This document shows positions 1 to 11,398 of a DNA stretch of 64,000 nucleotides, one piece after another. The DNA comes from Sthenelais limicola (lineage: Eukaryota; Annelida; Polychaeta; Phyllodocida; Sigalionidae). The position numbers and the translations under genes were made by a program. The stretch covers positions 146,362,314 through 146,426,313 of the forward strand of contig OW804095.1 in the NCBI GenBank assembly GCA_942159475.1. Direction: 5' to 3'. Below the pieces are notes generated by a model, which worked only from the letters and a program-made list of their open reading frames with translations, made no database searches and was not told the DNA's origin. Numbering within the stretch: the first letter of the stretch is position 1; each line of letters begins with the position of its first letter.

Positions 1-43
1 GGATGCCGAGACCTCAGCAATACAATTCACATGCATTTACTGA

Positions 44-170
44 CGACTTCATGAACTAAACAGATGTCATCAAATAAATGTTCATCCCCATCACGGCATC
101 AGTAATAAACATATTTAGTAGACACAATATTTGTCACCAGACTGGGAGAAGGGTACCAGTAGGCCTATAT
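44..170. repeat. Direct repeat, copy 1
   Basis: This block is nearly identical to 1404-1630. It lacks about 99 bases present in the other copy at 1477-1575. Both copies end in the same GGTACCAGTAGGCCTATAT word. They flank the RNF14-like exon, so the exon sits between two direct repeats. No coding potential is seen in either copy. Confidence 0.85.
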
Positions 171-207
171 ATGTACATACTTATTGGAAATGCTCTATTT
201 TGACCAC

Positions 208-314
208 TTAATTTACATACTTCGGAGGAATGAAAGGATGCTGAGACCTCAGAGTTTCTTAAAGAAACTCTGAGGTCTCAGCATCCTTTCATTCCTCCGA
301 AGTATGTAAATTAA
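208..314. repeat. Perfect palindrome with 53-bp arms
   Basis: Bases 208-260 and 262-314 are exact reverse complements around the single central base 261. The arms contain GCTGAGACCTCAGAG-type sequence, and a related word also occurs at the very start of the window. It could be a foldback MITE or a sequencing/assembly foldback artefact; the sequence cannot decide between these. Confidence 0.9.
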
Positions 315-828
315 TCTCTTACTCTGAGAATCTTTTACTCTGAGCTGAGACCATTTAAGAAAAATACAATGGAATATATTCATGCGTATTTGCTTGGATG
401 GTGAAAGAATAAGTGTTGTGTAATGTATCCATCGGTTTCCATTTCTTTTTATAAAACGGTATAGTAAGGTTCTTCATTTTTTTAAGCAATATTTTTATTC
501 AGGATAACCATAGACAGTTACGCATTACATTATATTATAACATGAAGTGTTCAGAGGCACTAGTATTAAAATAACGATAAGATATTATTAGTATAAGTAG
601 CCTTTAATGTTATAACTTTACTTTTTAAAAATAACATTAGACACCTCACGAGCCTTTTATTTGGTAGGCAACTTTATTTTGTCAAGAAATTTCATGCAAT
701 GGGAAAAGTCATTAAATTGACAAAATTACATAGGTTTTAAGAGTTACTAAGCAAGACACAAATTCATATTTAAATATGTATGGTAAGAGTTTAAAGGAGA
801 GTGTTGAGTAGTTATCAATATGACGCAC

Positions 829-1010
829 CTGTTTGAGCTGCAAGCTTCACGTAGAAAGGTTCGGGTAGATCAATATGGGCAGCAAACTGCCCCCCAGCCA
901 CCCCTGCACCATTTTCCGACTCTCCAGTCGTTGAGAATATATCACCATCATAAATGCTTGCTAGAGCAAGCAACTCATCCTCTTGGGCCTCCTTATCACT
1001 CATCTTATAT
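829..1010 (-). CDS. RNF14: RNF14-like RWD-domain E3 ubiquitin ligase, first coding exon (partial)
   Basis: This minus-strand exon starts its coding part at the ATG at 1001-1003. It encodes MSDKEAQEDELLALASIY and continues for 58 residues. The N-terminus is the start of an RWD domain and closely matches the N-terminus of RNF14 (ARA54), a RING-between-RING E3 ligase. In that family the RWD domain precedes the catalytic RING1-IBR-RING2 part, which is not in this window. A pyrimidine-rich acceptor ends at 1011, so a 5' UTR exon probably lies at higher coordinates. The donor is CAG|GTGCGT at 829/828, in phase 1 (the exon ends with the first base of a codon). The next exon would lie to the left; none is recognisable in 1-828, so that intron exceeds 0.8 kb. 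An upstream in-frame TTG is not needed as start. Confidence 0.8.
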
Positions 1011-1403
1011 CTGGAATACAATAAGACAATGGCATTATTTCAGGCATTTATTATAAGCTCATTACTTATTAGCAATTATTATATATGTGTACTGCAGGGA
1101 TGAAAGTGGGGCCATGGCAAGAAGCTTAAAATGATATGCATTAACATGAAAATGTTGCACATCTACATGAAATGTCCCAAAATATTTGCCATCATTACCC
1201 TCCAGTCCACTGAGGCCGGGAGAAACTCGAAGCAATAAAGAGATTGTGGCTGATAAGGTCACAGTATGCGCACAAATTAACAATGTCTATATGCGACAAA
1301 TTACTGTGCTACCGGTAAGTAAAATGTGGGTCGTTTCTTTAGATATTCGCCAGTAGCCTTATTATTCGGTTTCCTTACTGACGTTACTCCATCGCGGGCT
1401 TCG

Positions 1404-1630
1404 CGACTTCATGAACTAAACAGATGTCATCAAATAAATGTTCATCCCCATCACGACATCAGTAATAAACATATTTGGCATGGAGCGTTGTAATATGAAA
1501 ATTGTAAACCGCTCTCTACCTAAAATCATGTCTACTTAATGAATAAAGACCCAGTGTTGGGGGGAAAAACATCTTTGGTAGACACAATGTTTGTCACCTG
1601 ACTGGGAGAAGGGTACCAGTAGGCCTATAT
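1404..1630. repeat. Direct repeat, copy 2 (longer form)
   Basis: This is the longer partner of 44-170. It carries an extra 99 bases at 1477-1575, so either this copy gained an insert or the first copy suffered a deletion. No terminal repeats are obvious on the extra segment. Confidence 0.8.
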
Positions 1631-3302
1631 AAGATATAATACCTCCCAGCTGGGAGTGAGACTATGGGACGAGGCCAGCTAAACATGCTACATATATAAT
1701 GTGGGTATAGGGTACCATGTAGCCTAATAATACATTCATATAATTATACAAGGCCTATAATTGTAAAAGCAGACACTGACAAGTGAAATTATTCCTTAAT
1801 CCCTAGGCACACAGGGCAGTAGGTTACACATCACCCAACTGTAAGATGCAAGAACATGCTCAACAGATGTAAGGGACGAATTTGCATGGCATGGCATGTG
1901 GACATCTGTTGCACAATGTTTTGTTTGTTTTAAACTTGTACGGTAACAGCACTGAATAGGGCTAGGTCTATTCATGGGTTCGAGACACCAAAGCTCACAG
2001 ACTCCGACACAGATCAAATAACTCATTGAGTCAAACGTCTTTATAAGATATCATACTGGTTACTGTAGACTACCTACTGGAAAGGGCAAAGGGATTTTGG
2101 CTTACAACTAAATACAACTTGAGACCCAAAAGGATTAAAAAATAAAACAAGAGACAAAGTCATGACTGTATCATATATATGGGGGGAAAGAGGCCATGTT
2201 AATCTTATGACCTTTATATTTAACACACATGGGGAGCCTATGTTATCGCCCTCGTCCATGATAGCCTGGTCGGAACATTCAGGGAAGATACCTAGTCTAG
2301 CCTAGGGGAGAGCAAGTTCCAGGGAGAAAGTGTAAAAGTTCACATGAACTGAGACTCAGAGAGTGAGGCGCGCCTAGGTTATGCAACAGCGAGCTGGCCG
2401 GGAGTGGCCAGTGCCAATACCGGGATGACCCATCGGCAACACTTTGGTCTCTACTAAACACAGTCGTGGAACCAAGGTCTTTACGAATGACACTTTCACA
2501 GTATCAATCATTTCATGGCATCATTAGTCACGAAAGCTTAACTGTTATATCACAAAATACTGACAGGAAACATGACACATTTGTTGACAGCCGCGTCTGA
2601 CGAAATAGAAAATCCATCATGGGAGGAACTATGATGGACAGTGACATGCACTTTCTTTTTAAGTTGTACCGAGCATGGAGGAAAACGATATCTTAAATGA
2701 TACTTTATTGGCTGCATATCTTGATATATATTCCATAAGGATAATAAATAAGGGGTTACTCGCAACGGAATTTATAGAAAAGCTTTAAAATCTTTAAGAG
2801 ACCTACCTTGGTTTGTCATCATGCAACCATCTTGGATTCGCCGCGCCACCTTGCAAGAAGAAACGGAAGTTGTAGTTATTAGTTCAGACAAGATGCGCAA
2901 GATGGCGTCATCGTTGCCTCATCGAGTAGTATATAAAATCAGGGCATTAATACCGGTACCCTACTCCCGGACCCTACTACAAGAGCCTATATATATATTA
3001 TAAATACGACTGGGCTGAGCCTCTCCATCAGAAAAACAGAGGATCTGGTAAATTTACGGTCAGAAGAACAGATAGGCCTATAAAAGGGCAGTGTGTTTAG
3101 ATTCAATGAAATTGCCATAGGGCCTATTTTGATTTTTTAAAAAAAATTTAGGTGTGACTTTAAGCTTTACATAGGCCTACATCAATTGTAGGCTACATAT
3201 TAATAGGCAGAGAGAATGTCTTATAGCCTAGATGCGCTCAAGTCAAACATGACAGATATTAGCGCAACGTCCAAAAGAAGCGCCAACGTCATATTTTAAG
3301 AG
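1631..3302. other. No gene recognised
   Basis: This stretch lies upstream of the RNF14-like exon on its strand and may hold its 5' UTR exon and promoter. I see only short frames without family features. A modestly GC-rich patch around 2340-2420 contains GGCGCGCC. Confidence 0.4.
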
Positions 3303-3303
3303 T

Positions 3304-3983
3304 TTATTCCATGATTTGGCCGTGAGCGTACAATATAACTAATATAATCGATATACTTGCTGCTCACAAGGTGGATGGACAATATAAACTCCCTGTATTG
3401 TACAGTGACGTCACAACCGTTCGAGACTATCGGTGAGCCATGCGGACAGCACAATTTGATGAAATAAATCAAATTAAGTTGTAATAAGTTAAGAATCATG
3501 GAATAAAAGCAAGAATAGCACAGTATCGCGTCTTCGGCGGCCTGTATTCTCCTCGTATGGCCGAAAAACAACTCGGCCTACGGCCTCGTAGTTTTCGGCC
3601 ATACTCGGAGAATACAGCCCCCCTCATACGCGATACTATGCTGTTCTTGCTATATTATTCCATGATTTGGCCGTGAGCGTACAATATAATCGATATACTT
3701 GCCGCTCACAAGGTGTACAATATAAACTCACTGTATTGTACAGTGACGTCACGACCGTTCGAGAGTATAAGGATAACACAGTTTGATGAAATTAATGCAA
3801 ATAAAGTTGTTTCAGGGTAAGAATCATGGAATAAAAGCAAGAACAGCATAGTATCGCGTCTTTGGGGGCCTATATTCTCCTCGTATGGCTGAAAAACAAC
3901 TCGGCCTACGGCCTCGTTGTTTTCGGCCATACTCGGAGAATATAGCCCCCCTCATACGCGATACTATGCTGTTCTTGCTATAG
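3304..3983. repeat. Two tandem copies of a ~340-bp hairpin-bearing repeat
   Basis: Units at 3304-3655 and 3656-3983 are highly similar. Each ends in a strong inverted repeat: a left arm GCAAGAAYAGCAYAGTATCG returns as the complementary right arm about 140 bases later, around a TCGGCCTACGGCCTCG centre. Each unit also contains the palindrome TGACGTCA inside a CAGTGACGTCAC word (about 3404 and 3741). The structure is MITE- or foldback-like. No protein is encoded. Confidence 0.8.
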
Positions 3984-5097
3984 TAGCCTAGCCCATAGAC
4001 GTTTTAAGAATAGAAAGCACATTAACCGATTCCATTGGACTGGCCTGTCTTCGCTTTTTAGGCGCTCAGGAAAAATAAAAGAGCGGAACTTGAGCGGATC
4101 AAAAGAGCGATCCAGTGGAATGGCCACTTTAGAAGCGCACAGAACGTTCTGCTAATAGGCCAATCTGACTGGTTTGATTTGAGTGCAACTACGTGACGTT
4201 ATTTCCACGACTTTTAGAAGCAGTCCAATAGTGGAGTGAGTGCGAATCTATATGGAATTACTATTGGATTCATAAGGAGACAAGCAAATCAGCAGAATCA
4301 CTCTGTGCTTGTAACGTTACGCTGCCAAATAGGGGAGCGGAAAGGAGGGGGGGGGGGGTATAGCACCTAAGCCCTAGGCCTATCATATATGAATATCAAA
4401 CTATCCCAAATGATTATAGTTCAGCACTTTAGGTAGATTTTAGGCCAAACCAACAAGGTGGGGACTTTTCAGGGAATATGTGTCCTGCACCATAGGCTAT
4501 AGGCCTATCCAAAAATCAGCTTTACATTATTTTAGTCCGGGTTCCATGCTAAAATGCCTGTACTATTAGTTAGGATAAATATGCTTTTAAAGTGACACTT
4601 CTCACTGTTGTTGGCTAGATTATCGAGTAACAGAATTTCTACTTCCTTTTCTAGTATTTGGTTCACCTTACCCTACCTAACTAACTCCTGTGGATATCAA
4701 AACTCTAACATTCTTATTATATCAGATATTTGTAAAATAGTGAGCAAAATCATTTTTTTTTGCACGCCATATAAAAATTTCAAAGTAGCAGTTGGGTTGA
4801 CATCTGGAGTTAGGCCTACATAATGCCAGGCTCGACCAAATGTCCTTCATAGACTCATAGGTTAAAGTCAGTTACATTTCTGCTAACTTAGAAAGTGATG
4901 GCAGCACTTGACGGCGCTGGAGCCATCTTCTCTGTGATTTGAAATCTGGTCCATTCATTACACTTATTCAATGATTATTGAATGAGGACACAATGTTGGT
5001 GCTCTTTACTTTAGATATTGTCATACATATCCTATATGATCACACTGAAAATGTTTCATGTGATTCTGTGACTACTCGTTTTAACTATCTTAGCCAC
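3984..5097. other. No gene recognised
   Basis: This is AT-rich unique-looking sequence with a poly-G run near 4348. A short imperfect inverted repeat lies at about 4032-4130 (CATTGGACTGGCC against CCAGTGGAATGG). I see no coding exon. Confidence 0.4.
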
Positions 5098-6148
5098 TTT
5101 AATAAATTCACCTTTAATAACAAACAGTTTAATTTTTTATTAAAAGATATTTTATTAAAGCCATTACAAGTTTAGGGAGAGTTACATGTTAATTTCCAGA
5201 CTAGATGATAGACTACTATTACACTTATCATATATATGTATTCAAATACATCATCAATATCAACAATCATCCTATATTTTCATGCTTTGCATTGAGAACC
5301 TCTATTTGTTCTTGTACATATATATAATACAGAAATCACCCCAGTATTCTTTCTTCAACACCCTTTTGAACAAGGAACAAGATTGATAAAAAATGTGACT
5401 TTTTATGACAACTAGAACAACTCTTTCAAGTATATAAGCAATATACTTCGTAGTATCAATAGAGTCAATTATCTAGAATTTGTTTGTGATGTATTATGCA
5501 TAACATAAGAATTAAAAGCAAAGTAGCAGGAATAACTGAGAATAGTATATCATGATGTAATGTTGTATCCTGAATACACAATTTTCGTCTCTTGATACCT
5601 TTAATATGTAATTCTAGTTATGTGACCTTGATTATTTTATTTACATACTTCTCGCTTCCTGTAGCAATTTGCTGCAATTGATGGTTACCAATCACTGTCT
5701 TATGTTTAGTACCATACACATATTATACCATTCTATAGGACCGCTATTCTGGGTCTTCCATAGCCTAGATCACATACATAATAAAGTATCTAGATCTGGG
5801 ATAATTAAGCCTTGCTCAAGTATATATTACTGTTTATTACTTGGTTTAGAAAAACACAAAACACTACTATACATTCTTATAGTGCATGAACGTTGAAGTT
5901 TCTATAACACTTTTGTCAAAAAGTGAAATACCAGATATGGTAAATTATAGTATTATTTATTTAATTAAGTATACATCATACATGCAAAATAAGGCATCTC
6001 CAGTGTAGAATATAGGGAAGAATTTGAGGTGTACAAATACCTACATAAATACATTTGGCATCTTCAAGTCTGGTCATTTTGTAGGAGTCAGTTTTTCTGG
6101 CTTGTAGTTTTCAGGCTAGTAATTTACGAGTTAAGAGATAGATATATA

Positions 6149-6459
6149 CATAGATTTCACTGACGTCACGGCCCTGGCCATGTTTGGGGTCAAATTAGAT
6201 GCCTATGTATGCTGCGATACTTGAATATACTGTTTTCTGGCTGTTTTAACCTTTACCAGTTTTAATCTGCCTCAACAATACCTACATGATAGGTTAGATA
6301 ATCTGCCTTTAGTGTAGTATTACCCAAGTATCTACTCTTGTGAGGTTTATCAACTTTGTTTTGATACCCCCGCCATAGACGGCAAGCGTAGCGGTGACCC
6401 GGGAAATGGTGGCCACTGTGATACCCCAGCCACCTGGGTGACGTCATGTGAAATCTATG
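6149..6459. mobile_element. MITE with TGACGTCA in each terminal repeat
   Basis: The terminal inverted repeats begin CATAGATTTCAC and contain TGACGTCA at both ends (about 6161 and 6429). The element is flanked by TATA on both sides. The paralogous site in block B (about 36912) lacks it, which supports a real insertion in block A after duplication. The interior has no ORF. I cannot assign the superfamily. Confidence 0.75.
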
Positions 6460-6499
6460 TATAGATAGACTGATAGACAAGCAGATAGATGGATGAATA

Positions 6500-6785
6500 A
6501 GTTGACAGAGATGATGCCTTACTGTACAGTACAGGACAGTAATCTTCACAGAACCTTTGACTAAGGCATCTGTAGTTTGTGGGGCATGTACAGGTGTATC
6601 GTCCATGGCTCACAGGTGTACATTTTCCACCATTAGCACATGCATTAGAAATGCAAGGCAGTCCGATCTTTACAATGAGGTCCACTGCTGCTGGAGTCAC
6701 CAAATCATGCTTGAACTTTTGTTTCCTGATGGATAATTATTATTATTGAATGTGCCACCAACCATTTCCAGTTGAGTATAATTAT
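6500..6785 (-). pseudogene. Broken extra EGF exon behind vWA gene A
   Basis: The stretch is homologous to the EGF exons at 8289-8603 and 36981-37307. The 3' half keeps an EGF pattern (CISNACANGGKCTP, then YTCTCPTNYRC and CEDYC). The 5' half is in another frame and contains stops, and a small deletion near 6655-6660 shifts the frame. The end keeps a GTAAGG donor at about 6519. It lies downstream of the TM exon of gene A. Unit C has the same arrangement (58833-58985), so the extra exon predates that duplication. Confidence 0.7.
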
Positions 6786-6866
6786 AACATGCATCTAATA
6801 AATAGTGAACTGTACATGCATACTCTGTTCTGATTGCTATATTAGTGCAACGTTCCATCCATCTTT

Positions 6867-6994
6867 TTAGTTACGTCTTTGCATTTCCTTGTTCCCAGAG
6901 CACCAAACCAGAGCAAATAGAAACACCACAAAAGCAACGCCGGCAACGTGATAAAGTAGTGCCTTATCAGTTCCTGGCTCCTCAGCCATTGGAC
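6867..6994 (-). CDS. Gene A exon 4: transmembrane helix and tail
   Basis: The exon follows a TTTTAAG acceptor. It completes the Cys codon split after the EGF exon, then reads PMAEEPGTDKALLYHVAGVA and on through a hydrophobic stretch of about 20 residues. It ends with a short tail ending MQRRN and a TAA at 6867-6869. The homologous exon in unit C (60168-60475) shares the EEP lead and the downstream AATAGTGAACTGTACATGC flank but has a much longer cytoplasmic tail. Membrane anchoring is therefore inferred for both units. Confidence 0.65.
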
Positions 6995-9900
6995 CTTAAA
7001 ACAAAACCAAGATGTTGTTAGAACCCAGAACAATGAGGACACCACCAGTGAAGATTTTGCATAGGGTTGGTTTATATTTGTTTGACATTTCAGGCTTCTT
7101 AATTAGGAGGTTTTTTATTTTTGAATAATACAAAAATTCTGTTTTAAATAACACATGTAGGCCTACTGGACTATTTTGAAATTTGTGGTTAATGGATGAT
7201 GAAATAAAGGTCCATTTTGAACACAGAGGTGGAGTATTGGTGACACCATTTGTAATCACCATCTGTGAAGATCCATATATACAGGTTAACTAACGAGTTG
7301 GTTGAAGGAGCGTGAATATTGCACAAGTTGCGTAGCAACAAGTGTAATATTCTTAGCACCTGAAACCAACGAGTTAGTTAACATATTTATTATACAGGCT
7401 TTCAATCATCAAAATAGAAAAAAATAATAAATTTGAATTTACCGGTAATCTTAGCAAAAAACAGATTGGTTGCCATGACAACCCCACGTGATTCACTAGT
7501 GAAATACGCACTATGCGTAAATCACTCTACATACATTGTTTTCAGAGCAATGCGTGTATAATAGATATACATATTTGATATTTATATTTAGGTATTTGTT
7601 GTAGAAAAAACTTAGACTTAGAGACAGGAAGCCTCTCAACCAGAAAACTACATACCCATAGAATCAGCATCTCAATGAAGAACCACTAGTAAATATAATA
7701 TCATCTGCTAATATGTATTGTATGGAAATTAAAATATAGTACTATACATTCCATTATCTGACCCAACCGGCCACTAAAAAGTCTTTTGTGTTGAATCAAA
7801 CAGTATGGAGCAGTGGACAGTGTCTTATGATATATTTTGTGACTGTAGATACTAAACCCTTTAGGGGTAATACTATCTTTAGAATCTTATGAATTACTTT
7901 GAGAATATGTTTGAACCCAAAATCATCTGTATATTGTATAAATAAGAGCTCTTTACATATTGCATTTTGTACAAATATTATGTTATATGTTAAAAGGTTT
8001 GAAAACACAATAGATTTTGAAAGATAACCTCTATTGCCTGTAAATACTGAAGCAGTTTAGTCCAGTATAAGTCAATTTTGAAAATAACAGTAGTCTACAA
8101 GGAATTGCTTTTGACTTGTCCATTTTGTAAATGGGTGTGTGTGTGAGAGGGGTGGGGGTGGGTGGAGGGTAGGGGGTGGACGGTCCTGTTTTGTATTTTC
8201 CCAGCAAGTTAGAGTTAGAATGGTAGATATAGATGGATACATAAAAAGATGAGCAGATAGTAAGAACGATTTAATTATCTAGCCTTACAGTACTCTTCAC
8301 AGAACCAATTATTAGGGCAGCTGTAGTCTGTGGGGCATGTACAGTTGTATCTACTGTAGCTCACACTGTAGCTAGGTGTACAATTACCACCATTGGCACA
8401 TGCATTAGGAATGCAATCCAGCTCTCGAAATTTACAATTAGGTCCACTGTGTCTGGAGTACCAATAACACGCTTCAACTTCATTTTTTCCAGATGTATAA
8501 TCTTTAGCATAGAATGCGCCACAAAAGGTGTAACCATTTTGGGTTGAATATATAACACATGTGTCTCCTTCTTGGCATGTTGTTTGTGGGCAGTTATCGA
8601 TTCCTGTCAAAGCAAAAAATGTATAATCATGAAATATAACAGCAGAAGAAATAATATTGTTTCAGTTGCTTGTAGGGTCTTCTTATGCAAACTTCTCACA
8701 GCCTTAGAATATTGTTAAAAGGTTTTGGCATTATCATATGCAAACACATTTTCCAATGATATTGACAGGGTTTTTACAACATAAAGAAGAGATCCTAAGT
8801 AAGGACAGCAATGAATGTACAGTTTGAGATGTTGTTTGGAGGCAGTTAACTATTCCTGTTAAAGTAAAAAGTGTATAATCATGAAATATAAAAGCAGAAG
8901 AAATATATTGTTTCAGTTTGATATATCCTGATGTCAGGTATATCTCAGGAACGAGAAATTTGAATGACTGGTAATAACCGTAATATTAAGAGAGGGAGAT
9001 GCAACAAAGTGATCCCCTTGAGAACTGAAGATAAAGTGTATCATTTATTCAAATGTGGTCCTATCTCATGACAAACTGACATGTCAAGTTGCTCGTTGGG
9101 TTTTCCTACACAAGCTTCACATGGCTATAGACTATTTTTAAAAGGTCTTGGCATTATCATACGCAGACACGTTTTCCAATGATATCAACAGGGTTTTAAC
9201 AAAATAAAGAACAGACACTTAGCTATGACAGATATGAATGTATGGGGTTGAGAGCTTTTATAACTTCTATGGATACTTGTTGAAATCTATATTCAATACA
9301 CTTTGGCATTTGCTTACCACACTTCTTAAATCCGAAGATCTGGTCATAATAGCAGTTTGGTTCAGAGGTGTTTCCACATTTCTTTGAAATTAAATTATTG
9401 TCAACTGCAAAGATAGTCGCAAAATGCATTACTTTATATTTAAAGTTTATGCGAAATAATTTATTTTTAACCAACTAACTACTGAGATGTTTTTCTGAGG
9501 CAGTACAACTTTAGTAATAACTTCTATAGGATGTATCTTAAATATATTGTATAGTGGTAATTTAACAGTACTATATTAAATGTGAAATCTATTATTACAT
9601 TACATGATTCTTCTGGGCTAAGAAGATACTTAAATTATAAAAAAAAGACCTTTTCATTTATCTGTGGGAACATGCAGATAGAACACAACTTACATTTCAG
9701 GTTGATTGTCCTGTTGGTGATAGCTCTGCCAAACTGCGATATCTCGCCAATAATGTGATCTTCATCAAAAAGAGCCAGAGCCTGTGCTTCAAAGTAAGGT
9801 GTGATCAGGACTCCAAGTGTCACAACACCTTCAGTTTTCAAATAGGGTTTGATGGATTTAGGATTATCCTTACAGGTTCTTACGCTCACATCTCCCTTTG

Positions 9901-10456
9901 TTATGACCCATAGATATCGCTGAGAATTGGGACTATTTGCACCTTTGAAGACTTCCAAGGCCTTTTGGTAGGCTGTTGAAAAGCTAGCATTCTCCCATTC
10001 ACCTGGTGTGTCATTTAAAAGAACTTTATCCCAATATTTCTCACCATGCCAGAGTTGACACTTATATATGTCATTTTTAAGTCCATCAAAATGAACAGTA
10101 GCATGTTTAGCGAATGTTATGATAGCAAGTCGGACCTTAGAAGGCTGAATGTCTGTATGATATCTCAAGGTATGATTCACCAAATTTCTTATATAAAAGT
10201 TAAAGTAATCTCGTCCCACAGACCTTGAGCGGTCAAGCAAAATCACCAGATCCATCTTATTGTTACCCAGATCTGTGATGAATGTATTTCTCTTTTCAAC
10301 TGCCTCTGGTCTGAGCAGAATATCTTGACCATTGGCTTCCATTTTGTTCTGTCCATATAGAGAATTTGAAATGGTGGAATTAACCTCACTGATTTGAAAC
10401 AAGATGGAAATTAATGCAAAAAGCCCTGGTTTAATCATTTGCTTGTGGATGGCCAT
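6867..10456 (-). CDS. vWA-EGF-TM surface protein, gene A (whole gene)
   Basis: The gene is predicted from four exons: 10456-9694, 9404-9318, 8603-8289 and 6994-6867. All junctions are phase 1 and the reading frame stays open throughout. The product would be a type I membrane protein of about 430 residues: signal peptide, vWA domain, short Cys-rich linker, Cys-rich/EGF-like region, one TM helix and a short basic tail. The vWA part resembles SVEP1-type vWA domains in layout, including a KCQLW segment after the first half. vWA-EGF proteins usually mediate metal-dependent ligand binding or adhesion at the cell surface. The ligand here is unknown. Sibling units B and C lie on the same strand. I assigned exons by eye; cDNA could reveal others. 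Confidence 0.7.
7285..7385. repeat. Hairpin repeat
   Basis: An outer pair, GTTAACTAACGAGTTGGTT and AACCAACGAGTTAGTTAAC, encloses an inner pair built on GAATATTGCACAAG. It forms a compact foldback in the intron between the EGF and TM exons of gene A and looks like a small MITE. Confidence 0.6.
8289..8603 (-). CDS. Gene A exon 3: Cys-rich and EGF-like domain
   Basis: The exon encodes 104 codons with one base split at each end. Its first part has paired cysteines (CPQTTCQEGDTC, then FCGAF and EACYW). Its second part is an EGF-like module: CIPNACANGGNC, then YNCTCPTDYSC and FCEEYC. The donor TACT|GTAAGG lies just before an in-frame TAA at 8275, so a readthrough transcript would end there as a secreted form. 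The phase-1 junction to the TM exon supports splicing instead. The homologous exons are 36981-37307 and 63093-63392. Confidence 0.75.
8825..8925 (-). pseudogene. Duplicated 5' edge of the EGF exon and its intron
   Basis: This segment repeats about 8570-8680, including the start of the EGF exon, its acceptor, and the TATAATCATGAAATATAA intron word. Only the exon edge is present, so it is a local partial tandem duplication inside intron 2 rather than a usable exon. Confidence 0.65.
9318..9404 (-). CDS. Gene A exon 2: short Cys-rich linker
   Basis: This 87-base exon is bounded by TTTGCAG and GTAAGC and keeps phase 1 at both ends. It encodes a 29-residue linker containing CGNTSEPNCYYDQ and FGFKKC. 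Three cysteines are visible. It is almost identical in unit B (37528-37614), which supports it as a real exon. I do not recognise it as a named domain. Confidence 0.75.
9694..10456 (-). CDS. Gene A exon 1: signal peptide and vWA domain
   Basis: The start ATG is at 10454-10456. The first 27 residues form a signal peptide (hydrophobic core GLFALISILF). The vWA domain follows: MDLVILLDRSRSVGRDYF carries the MIDAS motif DxSxS (D-R-S-R-S), KVRLAIITFAKHATVHF is the central strand region, NASFSTAYQKALEVF is where the MIDAS threonine is expected, and YLWVITKGD is the fourth strand. Several N-x-S/T sites are present (NHT, NDT, NAS, NRT). The donor AAAT|GTAAGT at 9694/9693 ends the exon, so the open frame down to 9635 is intronic. 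The domain is close to SVEP1-type vWA. Unit B has a diverged MIDAS. Confidence 0.8.
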
Positions 10457-11215
10457 GACGTTTTGGATCTGCTATTGTATACAGTTGTAGGTTCACTCAT
10501 GTAAGTACTTAAAGTCAGAGAGTGGGGTGGACAAATTGACTTCTTTAGCACCTAGAAGTCCGATTCATGTGCCTTCTTCACCTGCTCTTTTCCAGTTGTT
10601 CATTCCCTTGCTGTGGAAACATACGTCCCCATGTAAAGTAACAAAATAAGTACAATAAAAACTCTCTATGGACAAATCATTATTCGGGACAGCTAAAAAA
10701 GTACCAGTCCCTTTGCAATAAATTTCTATCATACCGACCTCTCTTTAATGAGGCAATATCATAATTATACATCATAAGCAAACTCATTTATATAACTGTT
10801 AACAGTAACTCAGTACAACTGTTAACAGGAAACCAATGTGTGTTTAAACCACTGCATCTGTAAGTGGAAACTGTAAATCTGTTATGTGCAATAAATGCCA
10901 GTATTTGTGGAAATTAGCGCTCATTTTCTTTTTATATCCACTAAACTATATTCAAAAGACAATGAGAGAGACTGGCCTCAAGAGGAATAAAACATGCCAG
11001 GAGATGATTAATTAATATATTGACAAGTTATGGTCAATGTTAATTAGATGGCATTGTCTCTGGTAGTGATTACTTATAAATTAAAATTCTTATTGACATG
11101 ATATTCTTACTGTTGTGTTCTGAAGCCCCTATTTCTCCTGCTATATGGCAAGGAGGGAGGGGAGGAGATGTCTATGGGGGTGATTGGTGCGTGTAGTTAA
11201 CCTAGTTAACCAGCT
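10457..11215. other. Upstream flank of gene A
   Basis: No coding sequence is seen. The segment is conserved with 38824-39597 upstream of gene B, including the region just before the ATG (ACTGTATACAATAGCAG). It presumably holds the 5' UTR and promoter of both genes. I see no clear TATA box. Confidence 0.5.
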
Positions 11216-11223
11216 ATATATTA

Positions 11224-11398
11224 TTAGGCTGAAAAATGAAGAATACCGGGTATATCTGGGTATATTTGGTATCACATTGATTTAAAGTATCTGTTTTGTT
11301 ATGTTAAACTGCATTTTGAAGCTCATTTATGTCTTAAATGAGGGTTATTTGAGAGGATTGGTGAAGGCGAATTATACATTTTCAGAAAATCTGTCCCA
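11224..11398. mobile_element. GGGTCAG MITE, truncated copy (subfamily 2)
   Basis: This is the inner and right part of the GGGTCAG family described at 41518-41753, in the subfamily with GAATACCGGGTATATC. The right end reads CAGAAAATCTGTCCC. The left end is missing. Confidence 0.65.

Noticed and set aside
9635..9693. Extension of the vWA ORF of gene A to its stop
   Set aside because: A strong GTAAGT donor at 9693 and phase match to the next exon show it is intron; gene B has the same donor.
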